11,198 nt of DNA from Candidatus Gastranaerophilales bacterium (GTDB taxonomy: Bacteria; Cyanobacteriota; Vampirovibrionia; Gastranaerophilales; Gastranaerophilaceae): NCBI GenBank assembly GCA_900752845.1, contig CAADWU010000073.1:1-11198 (forward strand), given 5' to 3'. The notes under the pieces are model-generated. The model saw only the letters and a list, made by a program, of their open reading frames with translations. It did not search any database and was not told where the DNA came from. The position numbers and the translations under genes were made by a program. This document shows positions 1-5,966 of the stretch, piece after piece. How positions within the stretch are numbered: position 1 is the first letter of the stretch; every line of letters begins with the position of its first letter.

Positions 1-612
1 CGTGCCATGTTTGCAAATGAATCAGGCTTAGGAACCGCACCTATTGCATTTTCGGCAGTAAAAACCAATAATCCCGTTTCTCAGGCATTTATTGCCATGC
101 TCCAGCCGTTTGTGGATACTGTAATTGTTGGATCTGCAACTGCTTTTGTTATTGTTGTTTCGGGTGAATACCTTAATACAACAGGGATTGCAGGGATTGA
201 ACTGACTTCAAAGGCATTCGGTTCCGTATGTCCTTTCTTTCCGCTGCTACTGACAGTTATGGCAAGCTGTTTTGTACTGTCTACAATGCTTTGCGGCTCT
301 TATTACGGGGTTAAGGCTTGGAACTATCTGTTTGGCAATTCTAAATTGACAACAAGGACTTTTCAGGTTATATATTGTATATTCATAATAATAGGTTCTG
401 CCATGAACTTTAAGAGTATAATTAATCTATCTGATGCATTTACTTTGTTCTTGGCTGTGCCAAACTTAATAGCAGTGTTCATGTTATCTGATGTAATCAT
501 GAAAGAGCTGAAAAGATATTGTAAAAAATACAACGTAGGTTTATTTAAAAATAACGAGGAGAGAGTTGAAAATGAAGAAAGATTGTCTGGAGATAGTAAA
601 ATCAAAGTGTGA
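1..612 (+). CDS. AGCS-family sodium/alanine (amino acid) symporter, C-terminal part
   Basis: This is the last ~203 residues of an inner-membrane sodium-coupled amino-acid carrier; the frame is open to the window edge, so more than half of a normal ~450-500 residue AGCS protein lies upstream. The first visible residues, RAMFANESGLGTAPIAFSA, match the AGCS hallmark (F-S-N-E-A-G-L-G-S-A-P) that lines the substrate path. Hydrophobic stretches follow at about residues 28-55, 78-100, 122-137 and 145-165, as expected for the last helices, and then a charged cytoplasmic tail rich in Lys and Glu. The family takes up alanine or glycine with sodium; the exact substrate cannot be read here. The stop codon lies inside the next gene, giving a 41-nt same-strand overlap. 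The ATG at position 7 is internal, not the true start. Confidence 0.9.
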   Translation, partial: RAMFANESGLGTAPIAFSAVKTNNPVSQAFIAMLQPFVDTVIVGSATAFVIVVSGEYLNTTGIAGIELTSKAFGSVCPFFPLLLTVMASCFVLSTMLCGSYYGVKAWNYLFGNSKLTTRTFQVIYCIFIIIGSAMNFKSIINLSDAFTLFLAVPNLIAVFMLSDVIMKELKRYCKKYNVGLFKNNEERVENEERLSGDSKIKV

Positions 613-1231
613 AAGCTGCACAGCTTGTGCTTTAGGAAAAACACGTAATAACATCGTTTTTTCTGACGGTAACCCGTCTACTGCTAAAATCGTACTTATA
701 GGAGAAGCTCCGGGAGAAATGGAAGATGAAACCGGAAGACCTTTCGTTGGCAGAGCAGGACAGCTTTTAAACGATTTTCTTGCAGAAGCAGGTATTTCAA
801 GAGATGAAGATGTTTATATTATTAACACCGTTAAATGCAGACCTCCTGAAAACAGAGTTCCTACAGACGCAGAAAAATCAGCTTGCAGAAAATTCTTAGA
901 AGCACAGATTGATATTATTAACCCCAGAGCAATAGTTCTTTGCGGAGCTACTGCATTAAAATCTTTTATTGAACTCGATAAAAAACAAACAATCTCTAAA
1001 GTAAGAGGTAAATGGATGAACATAACAGTTGACGGAAAAGATTACAGAGCAATTACAATTTTCCACCCATCTTACCTTTTAAGAAACCACTCTTTAGATG
1101 AAGGTTCTCCAAGAAGATTGATGAAACAGGATTTAGCAAGTATTAAAAATGAAATCCTGCCTGATGTAGATCATTCACAAGACGGTAACGAAGCTGTTTA
1201 TATGGAAACAAAAGAAATTGCAATGGTATAA
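572..1231 (+). CDS. udg: Family 4 uracil-DNA glycosylase (iron-sulfur type)
   Basis: 219 residues, the usual size for family 4 (UDGa) enzymes, which remove uracil from DNA to start base-excision repair. Four cysteines at C16, C19, C89 and C105 have the C-x2-C...C-x15-C spacing of the 4Fe-4S site. Motif 1 is GEAPGEMEDETGRPFVGRAG (residues 44-63); NTVKCRPPENRVP (85-97) and the active-site loop HPSYLLR (165-171) are intact. I chose the ATG at 572 over a TTG at 566 because GAGGAG/GGAGAG (556-564) sits 7-10 nt from the ATG but almost touches the TTG. The ribosome-binding site and first 13 codons lie inside the symporter gene, so the two are probably co-transcribed and translationally coupled. A strong terminator follows directly. 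The functional link with the symporter is not obvious. Confidence 0.95.
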   Translation: MKKDCLEIVKSKCESCTACALGKTRNNIVFSDGNPSTAKIVLIGEAPGEMEDETGRPFVGRAGQLLNDFLAEAGISRDEDVYIINTVKCRPPENRVPTDAEKSACRKFLEAQIDIINPRAIVLCGATALKSFIELDKKQTISKVRGKWMNITVDGKDYRAITIFHPSYLLRNHSLDEGSPRRLMKQDLASIKNEILPDVDHSQDGNEAVYMETKEIAMV

Positions 1232-1232
1232 T

Positions 1233-1266
1233 AAAAAAAAGACCTCTTATAAAGAGGTCTTTTTTT
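1233..1266. terminator. Bidirectional intrinsic terminator
   Basis: GACCTCTT (1241-1248) pairs perfectly with AAGAGGTC (1252-1259) around a 3-nt loop. A run of A (1233-1240) precedes it and a run of T (1260-1266) follows, so the stem can extend and a U-tract forms on either strand. It sits between the glycosylase stop and the stop of the convergent minus-strand gene and serves both. Confidence 0.92.
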
Positions 1267-2563
1267 ATGCTTTATTATCAACAATTTTTTCAGCCGGAGC
1301 CAGGCCCGGTTCCAAATCGGATCCTGTTATAAATTTTCTGAACGCAAACTGTGCTTTAGGAAGTGCATAAGCAAGAAGAGCACTACTTAAGGCAACGTTT
1401 GTCAATATATTTGCACTCTTAGCTATTTTTGCTTTTTTAATAAATCCTTTAAAATCATTTACACCAAGTTTAGATGCTTTATTTTGAAATGCTTCCAAAT
1501 CATTTCTGAATTTAGCAAGATTTTTAATATCAACATAGGCTCTCGGATCTCTTATACCGTTTTCGAGCATCGTAATTTTTTTGAATTTTTTAGCATATTG
1601 CACAAATATTGAGTCTTTATTTTTAACGTTATCAACAAATTTCAAAAGGCTTTCAGCATTATCAGTTTCAGGGAGTTTTAAATCACCTGATTTTATTTGA
1701 CTTACAAAATCTTTATCAGCAAGTATAAGCGGGTCCAATTCAATACCTGTCATTTTATTTAAGCCTTTTTCAATCCACTTTGGAGCTACAAAGTTTAAAA
1801 ACATCATGCCTGTCATTTTAAAAGCTAAATCATATGCTTCATTTTTGTTACGTGCAGTTGTTACACGACCCACTGCATATCCTCCGTCTGTCACAGCCAT
1901 TTTATCCTGTGTAGTGAAGTTTGCGGCTTTTGTAATCCAGTTACCGGTAAAGGTTACATCTTTATTTTTGTAAAATTTATCTTTTTCCAGAAAGTTGAAA
2001 GCCGAAGCAGATTTTTTACTTTTAGCTTCTTTTTCTCTTAATTTATCAATCTTTTTTGCAGAAGATGCGAATATCAATTTCGGGAGGATAAAGCCCATAA
2101 ACAAAATAGGAATTGTTGTTGATGCTATAAATTTACCTGCAAGAAGTTTTTCATAAAGCTTTTTATTTTTTTTGGCTTCCATTAAATCTTTAACAGCTTC
2201 GGGAGCCAAGTCTTTAAATTTTTGAATATTATAATCAATTCCCTGAATTCCTGCTTCTTCTTTAAAAAGATTAAGATTAACCTTAGGGTTCAGCCCTCTT
2301 TTTTGAATATACATATCACAAAGTTTACCGACAAGCGGTATACCTCCAAGCCAAACAGCAGAAGTTGCGTATTCATCTAAAAATCTTTCTCTTGCAGCCA
2401 AATAAGCAATACCTTCCGATTCTTTCTTGTTCTGATTGTATGTAAGAGCAATCTTTGCAGGTACTTCTATTCCGCAGTCACGAACAATAAGGGGGTATAT
2501 GCTGTTATTATTTCCAATAGCTGATATTATATTTGTTACTAACATTTTAAATTCATTCTCCAA
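1265..2563 (-). CDS. Uncharacterised 432-residue protein with hydrophobic segments
   Basis: I recognise no family. The protein is Lys-rich with alternating charged helices and hydrophobic stretches near residues 66-80, 145-168, 248-262 and 383-405. The 145-168 segment is the best membrane candidate and is followed by a very basic stretch (about 169-184), suggesting membrane association. No catalytic motif is evident. A V-T-F-T-G-N motif lies at 203-208. Start choice is uncertain: TTG at 2563 gives 432 residues but has only a weak purine stretch in front; an in-frame ATG at 2545-2543 (residue 7) has GGAG 12 nt upstream. The frame also stays open for 35 more codons upstream without ATG, GTG or TTG. 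The gene ends in a bidirectional terminator, and the only clear promoter lies about 240 nt upstream, behind an attenuator-like leader. A lineage-specific family seems likely; function is unknown. Confidence 0.72.
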   Translation of the reverse strand: MENEFKMLVTNIISAIGNNNSIYPLIVRDCGIEVPAKIALTYNQNKKESEGIAYLAARERFLDEYATSAVWLGGIPLVGKLCDMYIQKRGLNPKVNLNLFKEEAGIQGIDYNIQKFKDLAPEAVKDLMEAKKNKKLYEKLLAGKFIASTTIPILFMGFILPKLIFASSAKKIDKLREKEAKSKKSASAFNFLEKDKFYKNKDVTFTGNWITKAANFTTQDKMAVTDGGYAVGRVTTARNKNEAYDLAFKMTGMMFLNFVAPKWIEKGLNKMTGIELDPLILADKDFVSQIKSGDLKLPETDNAESLLKFVDNVKNKDSIFVQYAKKFKKITMLENGIRDPRAYVDIKNLAKFRNDLEAFQNKASKLGVNDFKGFIKKAKIAKSANILTNVALSSALLAYALPKAQFAFRKFITGSDLEPGLAPAEKIVDNKA

Positions 2564-2577
2564 TTCTCTTTTGACTT

Positions 2578-2629
2578 TTACACTTAAAGTTTCACTAAAA
2601 TCAAGTGTAACGGGTTGAGCGGCACGCTC
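2578..2629 (-). other. Two further hairpins between the leader terminator and the gene
   Basis: TTGAGCG/CGCTCAA (minus strand 2631-2625 and 2621-2615) forms a 7-bp stem with a 3-nt loop. TTACACTT/AAGTGTAA (2610-2603 with 2585-2578) forms an 8-bp stem with a 17-nt loop. They sit directly upstream of the translation start and could affect access to it; this is inference. Confidence 0.4.
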
Positions 2630-2676
2630 AAAAAATAGCCTCTCACGCTTCTCTTGCTCCCTGAAAGACTATTTTT
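2630..2676 (-). terminator. Leader intrinsic terminator (candidate attenuator stem 3:4)
   Basis: Reading the minus strand, AAAAATAGTCTTTC (2676-2663) pairs along 14 bases with GAGAGGCTATTTTT (2644-2631) around an 18-nt loop, with T at 2635-2630 as the U-tract. Two of the pairs are U-G wobbles, which would be A-C mismatches in a plus-strand transcript; this favours the minus strand as the transcribed one. It lies 67 nt before the start of the 432-residue gene, so it would stop transcription before that gene. Confidence 0.68.
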
Positions 2677-2719
2677 ATAAGAATTGAATTTATTTTTTAT
2701 TCTTTAAAAGCGTGTACCA

Positions 2720-2791
2720 TCAATTCCATAGCCTTTCAAGGTTGCTATGATGATGGATATGATGCAATTTTAAAGAATTGTTTTTAATCAT
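2720..2791 (-). CDS. Putative His-rich leader peptide (23 residues)
   Basis: ATG at 2791-2789 and TGA at 2722-2720 enclose 23 codons, including CAT CAT ATC CAT CAT CAT (codons 10-15), so the core reads KLHHIHHHSN. A Shine-Dalgarno-like AGGG lies 7 nt before the ATG, and a sigma70-type promoter lies just upstream. Codons 19-22 coincide with the RNA segment that can pair either with the His-codon region or with the 5' arm of the downstream terminator. This is the layout of his-operon leader peptides, where ribosome stalling at His codons controls termination. It is too short for homology, and the plus strand here is a simple ATG-type repeat, so chance is not excluded. Expression is inferred, not seen. 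Confidence 0.45.
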   Translation of the reverse strand: MIKNNSLKLHHIHHHSNLERLWN

Positions 2792-2811
2792 TATTTTTCC
2801 CTGCTTTAGTT

Positions 2812-2840
2812 ATAGTATAATAAATATATTTTTTTGTAAA
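2812..2840 (-). promoter_or_regulatory. Promoter for the leader RNA and the 432-residue gene
   Basis: On the minus strand TTTACA (2840-2835) lies 15 nt before TATACT (2819-2814), or 17 nt before TACTAT (2817-2812). Transcription would start near 2806. No comparable promoter is visible between the leader terminator and the gene, so the gene should depend on read-through of that terminator. Confidence 0.5.
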
Positions 2841-2845
2841 TTATA

Positions 2846-3232
2846 TTAAATTATTTTTTTTGATTGAATAAAACTAATTAAGCTTTCAGTTGCTTCCTTG
2901 ATATTTTCGGGCTTCAAATTCAACCAAGTTTCAAGAAATTTACCTTTTTCTGCTATCGCAAGAGGGATTTCATACTCAGTAGTTAATGACGGTATAGCCA
3001 ATGATAATGATGTCCTGCCGCCACCCGGATTACCCATATGAATTGCGACACCGTTTGAACCTGATTTGATTAAAGTATCAGAATGTTTTGCATATTGATA
3101 TATTAGACCTTTATCCAAAGCTTCCTGAGTCAGTCTTAGTCCAATTTGTCCGTCTAACTTTAACAAGCCGAAATTAGGGTTTTGTTTTCTTCTGCAATCA
3201 TTGTTGAATGATTGTATACTACTTAATCGCAT
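2846..3232 (-). CDS. Uncharacterised 128-residue protein with N-terminal N-P-N-F-G motif
   Basis: I do not recognise a family. The start is set by AGGAG (3244-3240) 7 nt before the ATG at 3232, which also gives a sensible N-terminus; an upstream TTG at 3274 lacks this. The first ~20 residues are polar and basic and end in RKQNPNFG (15-22). Then comes a compact mixed alpha/beta sequence with a Gly-rich turn MGNPGGGRTS (66-75). That turn is not a P-loop because it has no GK[ST]. The C-terminal half (about 88-125) looks helical. There is no signal peptide or membrane segment, so it is probably cytoplasmic. It lies 78 nt downstream of the DUF167 gene on the same strand, so co-transcription is possible. 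No terminator is evident after it; its stop lies just upstream of the leader promoter of the next gene. Confidence 0.75.
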   Translation of the reverse strand: MRLSSIQSFNNDCRRKQNPNFGLLKLDGQIGLRLTQEALDKGLIYQYAKHSDTLIKSGSNGVAIHMGNPGGGRTSLSLAIPSLTTEYEIPLAIAEKGKFLETWLNLKPENIKEATESLISFIQSKKII

Positions 3233-3310
3233 TTTCTTACTCCTGCTTTCTTTTATAATATTAAAACATAACAAAATAAAATTTGTTAGTTAATTTTAAA
3301 AATATACAAA

Positions 3311-3595
3311 TTATTGTAATATTTCTTTTACATTTAATATTTTCATATTATCAAATTCTTTTATCAAAACTATTTTATCTTTTGAAGTTTCACCTTTTAT
3401 TATTTCAAATAATGATTTAGGTATTTTAAACTGTTTAGACAAATATTCTATCAAAGCTTTGTTCGCTTTTCCGTCAATCGGCTGAGCCGTAATTTTAACT
3501 TTTATACCATCTTCTGTCTTTATGATTTCATTTTTTGATGCGTTAGGTGAAATCCTTAAAGCTATAATAATTCCGTCTTTAGTTTTCTTGAGCAT
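3311..3595 (-). CDS. DUF167 / YggU (UPF0235) family protein
   Basis: 94 residues, the normal length for this small cytoplasmic family. The conserved features are all present: RISPNASKNEI (14-24), the core ITAQPIDGKANKALIEYL (about 35-52, matching P-x-D-G-K-A-N), and IIKGETSKDKIVLI (about 64-77, matching the G-x-x-S-x-x-K motif). Members are widespread in bacteria, archaea and eukaryotes and are often found next to yggT or pyrroline-5-carboxylate reductase genes; the biochemical role is unsettled, and that neighbourhood is absent here. AAGGA (3609-3605) lies 9 nt before the ATG. The gene is divergent from rel across 76 nt. Confidence 0.9.
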   Translation of the reverse strand: MLKKTKDGIIIALRISPNASKNEIIKTEDGIKVKITAQPIDGKANKALIEYLSKQFKIPKSLFEIIKGETSKDKIVLIKEFDNMKILNVKEILQ

Positions 3596-3633
3596 ATTTA
3601 TTAATCCTTATGTATGAAATTCATATATTTTAC

Positions 3634-3662
3634 TTGAAAAATACAAATAAAATCTGTATTAT
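3634..3662 (+). promoter_or_regulatory. Near-consensus sigma70-type promoter of rel
   Basis: TTGAAA (3634-3639) and TATTAT (3657-3662) each match the consensus at five of six bases and are separated by the optimal 17 nt. A start 7-9 nt after the -10 box falls at about 3669-3671, next to the rel ATG at 3672, so the transcript should be leaderless or nearly so. Confidence 0.75.
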
Positions 3663-3671
3663 GATTATATC

Positions 3672-5885
3672 ATGTCTGAAAAACCACTTTTTGAAGAAAT
3701 AAAAAAACAGCTTATTGAGCAAAACAGAGATCCTGAAGAAATTGAACAAATTGAAAAGGCTTATTTGTTTGCCAAAAGACTTCACGAAGGTCAATACAGA
3801 ATTTCAGAAGAACCATATATTATTCATCCTGTAGAAGTTGCAAAAATTCTAGTAGGTTTAAAAGTGGATTCACATACGCTTATGGCAGCGGTTTTACATG
3901 ATATTTTAGAAGATACCGACACACAACCCGAAGAAATTGAGAAACTTTTCGGCAAAGATGTTTTAACTCTTGTTCAGGGAGTTACGAAGCTCGGAAAACT
4001 TCAGTTTAAGTCTAAAGAAGAAAGACAGGCTGAAAACTTCCGCCGTCTTTTTATTGCAATGGCAAGCGACATAAGGATTGTATTTTTAAAGCTTGCAGAC
4101 AGACTGCATAATATGCGCACCCTTAATTTTATGGCAGTTAACAAACAGCAAAAAATTGCACGTGAAACTCTGGATATTTTTGCACCGCTTGCAAACCGTT
4201 TAGGGATTGGTAGAATTAAGGCTGAACTTGAGGATTTATCTTTAAGATATTTAGAACCCGATAAGTATTTTGAAATTGCACAACTTGTTTCTCAAACAAA
4301 AGCAGAACGTGAAGAAACTGTAAAACTGCTTATTGATAAGATTTCACAGGACGTTAAAAAAAGCGGTATAAATGCTCAAATTACCGGACGTGCTAAACAC
4401 TATTACAGTATATACAGCAAAATGAAACGTCTTAACATCGCTTTTCATGACCTTTATGATATTACGGCCGTTCGTGTAATTGTTGATTCAGAAAAAGAAT
4501 GTTATGAAGTTTTAGGGCTTATTCACTCCCAATTTAAGCCTATTCCGGGAAGGTTTAAAGATTACATAGCAATGCCTAAAGGCAACATGTATCAGTCGCT
4601 GCATACATCAGTTATCGGTCCCCGTTCAAAACCGCTTGAGGTTCAAATAAGAACGTGGGAAATGCATGATGTTGCTGAATACGGGATTGCTGCACACTGG
4701 AGATACAAAGAAAAAGGTTCTCAAAAAGCAAACAATCCGTCAGATATGCAGTTTTCCTGGATGAGAAAACTTGTTGAATACGATAAAGATGTTGCATCTG
4801 CAGAAGATTATGTAAATTCGGTTAAAATAGACTTGTTCTCGGATCAGGTTTTTGTTTTTACTCCTAACGGCGATGTTTTTGACCTTCCAATGAACGCAAC
4901 CCCTGTTGATTTTGCCTACAGAATTCACTCCGAAGTCGGCAACAAAACAGTAGGAGCTCTTGTTAACGGAAGAATTGCACAGCTTTATACAAAACTTCAT
5001 AACGGCGATATTGTTGAAATCTTAACGTCAAAAACACCTGCACCCCGTCTTGATTGGCTTAATTTTGTAGTAACAAAACAGGCATCTTCAAAAATTAAAC
5101 AGTGGTTTAAGAAAAATAATCGTGAAGAACATATTGAAGTCGGACGTTCAAATCTTGAACACGAACTTACAAAAGCCGTATTTGACGAATATACTAAATC
5201 AGGTGAGTTTGAAAAAGTTGCTAAGGTAATGAACTATGTATCTGCTGAAGACTTATTTGCAGCATTGGGCTACGGCGAAACTACAGTAAATAAAATTATT
5301 AATAAGCTTAAAAAACCTGAGCCTCAAAAGCTTCCTGAAGCAACGTTCCATAACACATCACGTAAGAAATCAGAAAAAGATATTATCGGACTTGAAGGCT
5401 TGTTATATTCTATAGCAAAATGCTGTTCTCCAATTCCCGGTGAACCTATTGTGGGCGTAGTTACCAGAGCTAAAGGAGTAACTGTTCACAGAATGGATTG
5501 TCAAACTCTTGAACATATAGAACCTGAAAGATTAATGGATATAAGGTGGTCAGGAGATAATACCAATAAGACTTATACAACAACAATACGTGTCGAAACA
5601 GCTGAAAAACTCGGGTTGTTAAAAGATATTATTGCAGCAGTTTCAGATAACAATACAAATATTACTTATGCAAATGTTAAGTCCAAAAGCGGTAAAGTCG
5701 GTATTATTGAACTTGGTATGGAGCTTGATAATATTGATACATTAAAAAAAGTTATTTTAAGCATTCAGGCAATTCCGGATGTTTACAGTGTAAAACGTAT
5801 TCAAACATCTTTTTCAACTCCTAATATGCCAAGAAAAAACAACGGAAAACCAAGACACAATAAAAATCCTAAAAAGAAAAGTTAA
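3672..5885 (+). CDS. rel: Bifunctional (p)ppGpp synthetase/hydrolase Rel
   Basis: 737 residues, normal for long RelA/SpoT homologues, which make and degrade (p)ppGpp in the stringent response. Domains in order: HD hydrolase (~30-190) with H52, the H76-D77...E80-D81 motif (HDILED) and LADRLHNMRTL (141-151); synthetase (~240-350) with RFKD (294-297), YQSLHT (307-312) and EVQIRTWEMHDVAEYG; TGS (~385-450); helical region; conserved Cys region AKCCSPIPGE (582-591); ACT (~637-711); and a Lys/Asn-rich tail unlikely to be structured. Both active sites look intact, and RFKD rather than the acidic RelA form is typical of bifunctional enzymes. There is no Shine-Dalgarno before the ATG, which fits the promoter placement. 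It is divergent from the DUF167 gene and is followed after 81 nt by the kinase gene, with no clear terminator between. Confidence 0.97.
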   Translation: MSEKPLFEEIKKQLIEQNRDPEEIEQIEKAYLFAKRLHEGQYRISEEPYIIHPVEVAKILVGLKVDSHTLMAAVLHDILEDTDTQPEEIEKLFGKDVLTLVQGVTKLGKLQFKSKEERQAENFRRLFIAMASDIRIVFLKLADRLHNMRTLNFMAVNKQQKIARETLDIFAPLANRLGIGRIKAELEDLSLRYLEPDKYFEIAQLVSQTKAEREETVKLLIDKISQDVKKSGINAQITGRAKHYYSIYSKMKRLNIAFHDLYDITAVRVIVDSEKECYEVLGLIHSQFKPIPGRFKDYIAMPKGNMYQSLHTSVIGPRSKPLEVQIRTWEMHDVAEYGIAAHWRYKEKGSQKANNPSDMQFSWMRKLVEYDKDVASAEDYVNSVKIDLFSDQVFVFTPNGDVFDLPMNATPVDFAYRIHSEVGNKTVGALVNGRIAQLYTKLHNGDIVEILTSKTPAPRLDWLNFVVTKQASSKIKQWFKKNNREEHIEVGRSNLEHELTKAVFDEYTKSGEFEKVAKVMNYVSAEDLFAALGYGETTVNKIINKLKKPEPQKLPEATFHNTSRKKSEKDIIGLEGLLYSIAKCCSPIPGEPIVGVVTRAKGVTVHRMDCQTLEHIEPERLMDIRWSGDNTNKTYTTTIRVETAEKLGLLKDIIAAVSDNNTNITYANVKSKSGKVGIIELGMELDNIDTLKKVILSIQAIPDVYSVKRIQTSFSTPNMPRKNNGKPRHNKNPKKKS

Positions 5886-5928
5886 TTATAACTTTTTATG
5901 CTTTACAGCTTTGCAAAATTTAACTTAT

Positions 5929-5957
5929 TTGCTGATATTAATGAAATTTGATAGTAT
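5929..5957 (+). promoter_or_regulatory. Weak candidate promoter of the histidine kinase gene
   Basis: TTGCTG (5929-5934) and TAGTAT (5952-5957) are 17 nt apart but match consensus modestly (three and four of six). The start would be near 5964, leaving a leader of only a few bases before the ATG at 5967, which has no Shine-Dalgarno. Read-through from rel is an alternative. Confidence 0.3.
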
Positions 5958-5966
5958 ATAGAAAGT

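Larger units (their letters stand above)
2630..2806 (-). ncRNA. Structured leader RNA, candidate histidine-type transcription attenuator
   Basis: About 175 nt from the predicted transcription start to the terminator. Segment 1 (CATAGC at 2749-2744, within the His codons) pairs with segment 2 (GCTATG at 2732-2727), extended by CCATCA/TGATGG (2756-2751 with 2722-2717). An outer perfect 11-bp stem pairs 2778-2768 with 2709-2699. Segment 2 as GAAAGGCTAT (2737-2728) can instead pair along 10 bases with segment 3, ATAGTCTTTC (2672-2663), which is the 5' arm of the terminator. Segment 4, GAGAGGCTAT (2644-2635), matches segment 2 at 9 of 10 positions. Segments 1:2, 2:3 and 3:4 are therefore mutually exclusive. 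I see no T-box motif and no known riboswitch consensus. It could alternatively be a free-standing structured small RNA. Confidence 0.5.

Noticed and set aside
2663..2785. Plus-strand open frame with a protein-like sequence (...FQGCYDDGYDAILKNCF) over the leader region
   Set aside because: It has no ATG, GTG or TTG in frame after the preceding stop and no ribosome-binding site. It lies on the antisense of a region with promoter, leader frame and terminator on the minus strand.
2630..2806. 6S RNA, T-box or a known riboswitch
   Set aside because: Length and rod-like pairing recall 6S RNA, but the strongest stem is a terminator and a translated frame occupies the 5' part. No T-box sequence and no conserved core of common riboswitch classes was found by eye. 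A covariance-model search would settle it.
3061..3080. P-loop (ATP/GTP-binding) in the 128-residue protein from its Gly-rich stretch
   Set aside because: MGNPGGGRTS lacks the GK[ST] ending, and no second nucleotide-binding motif follows.
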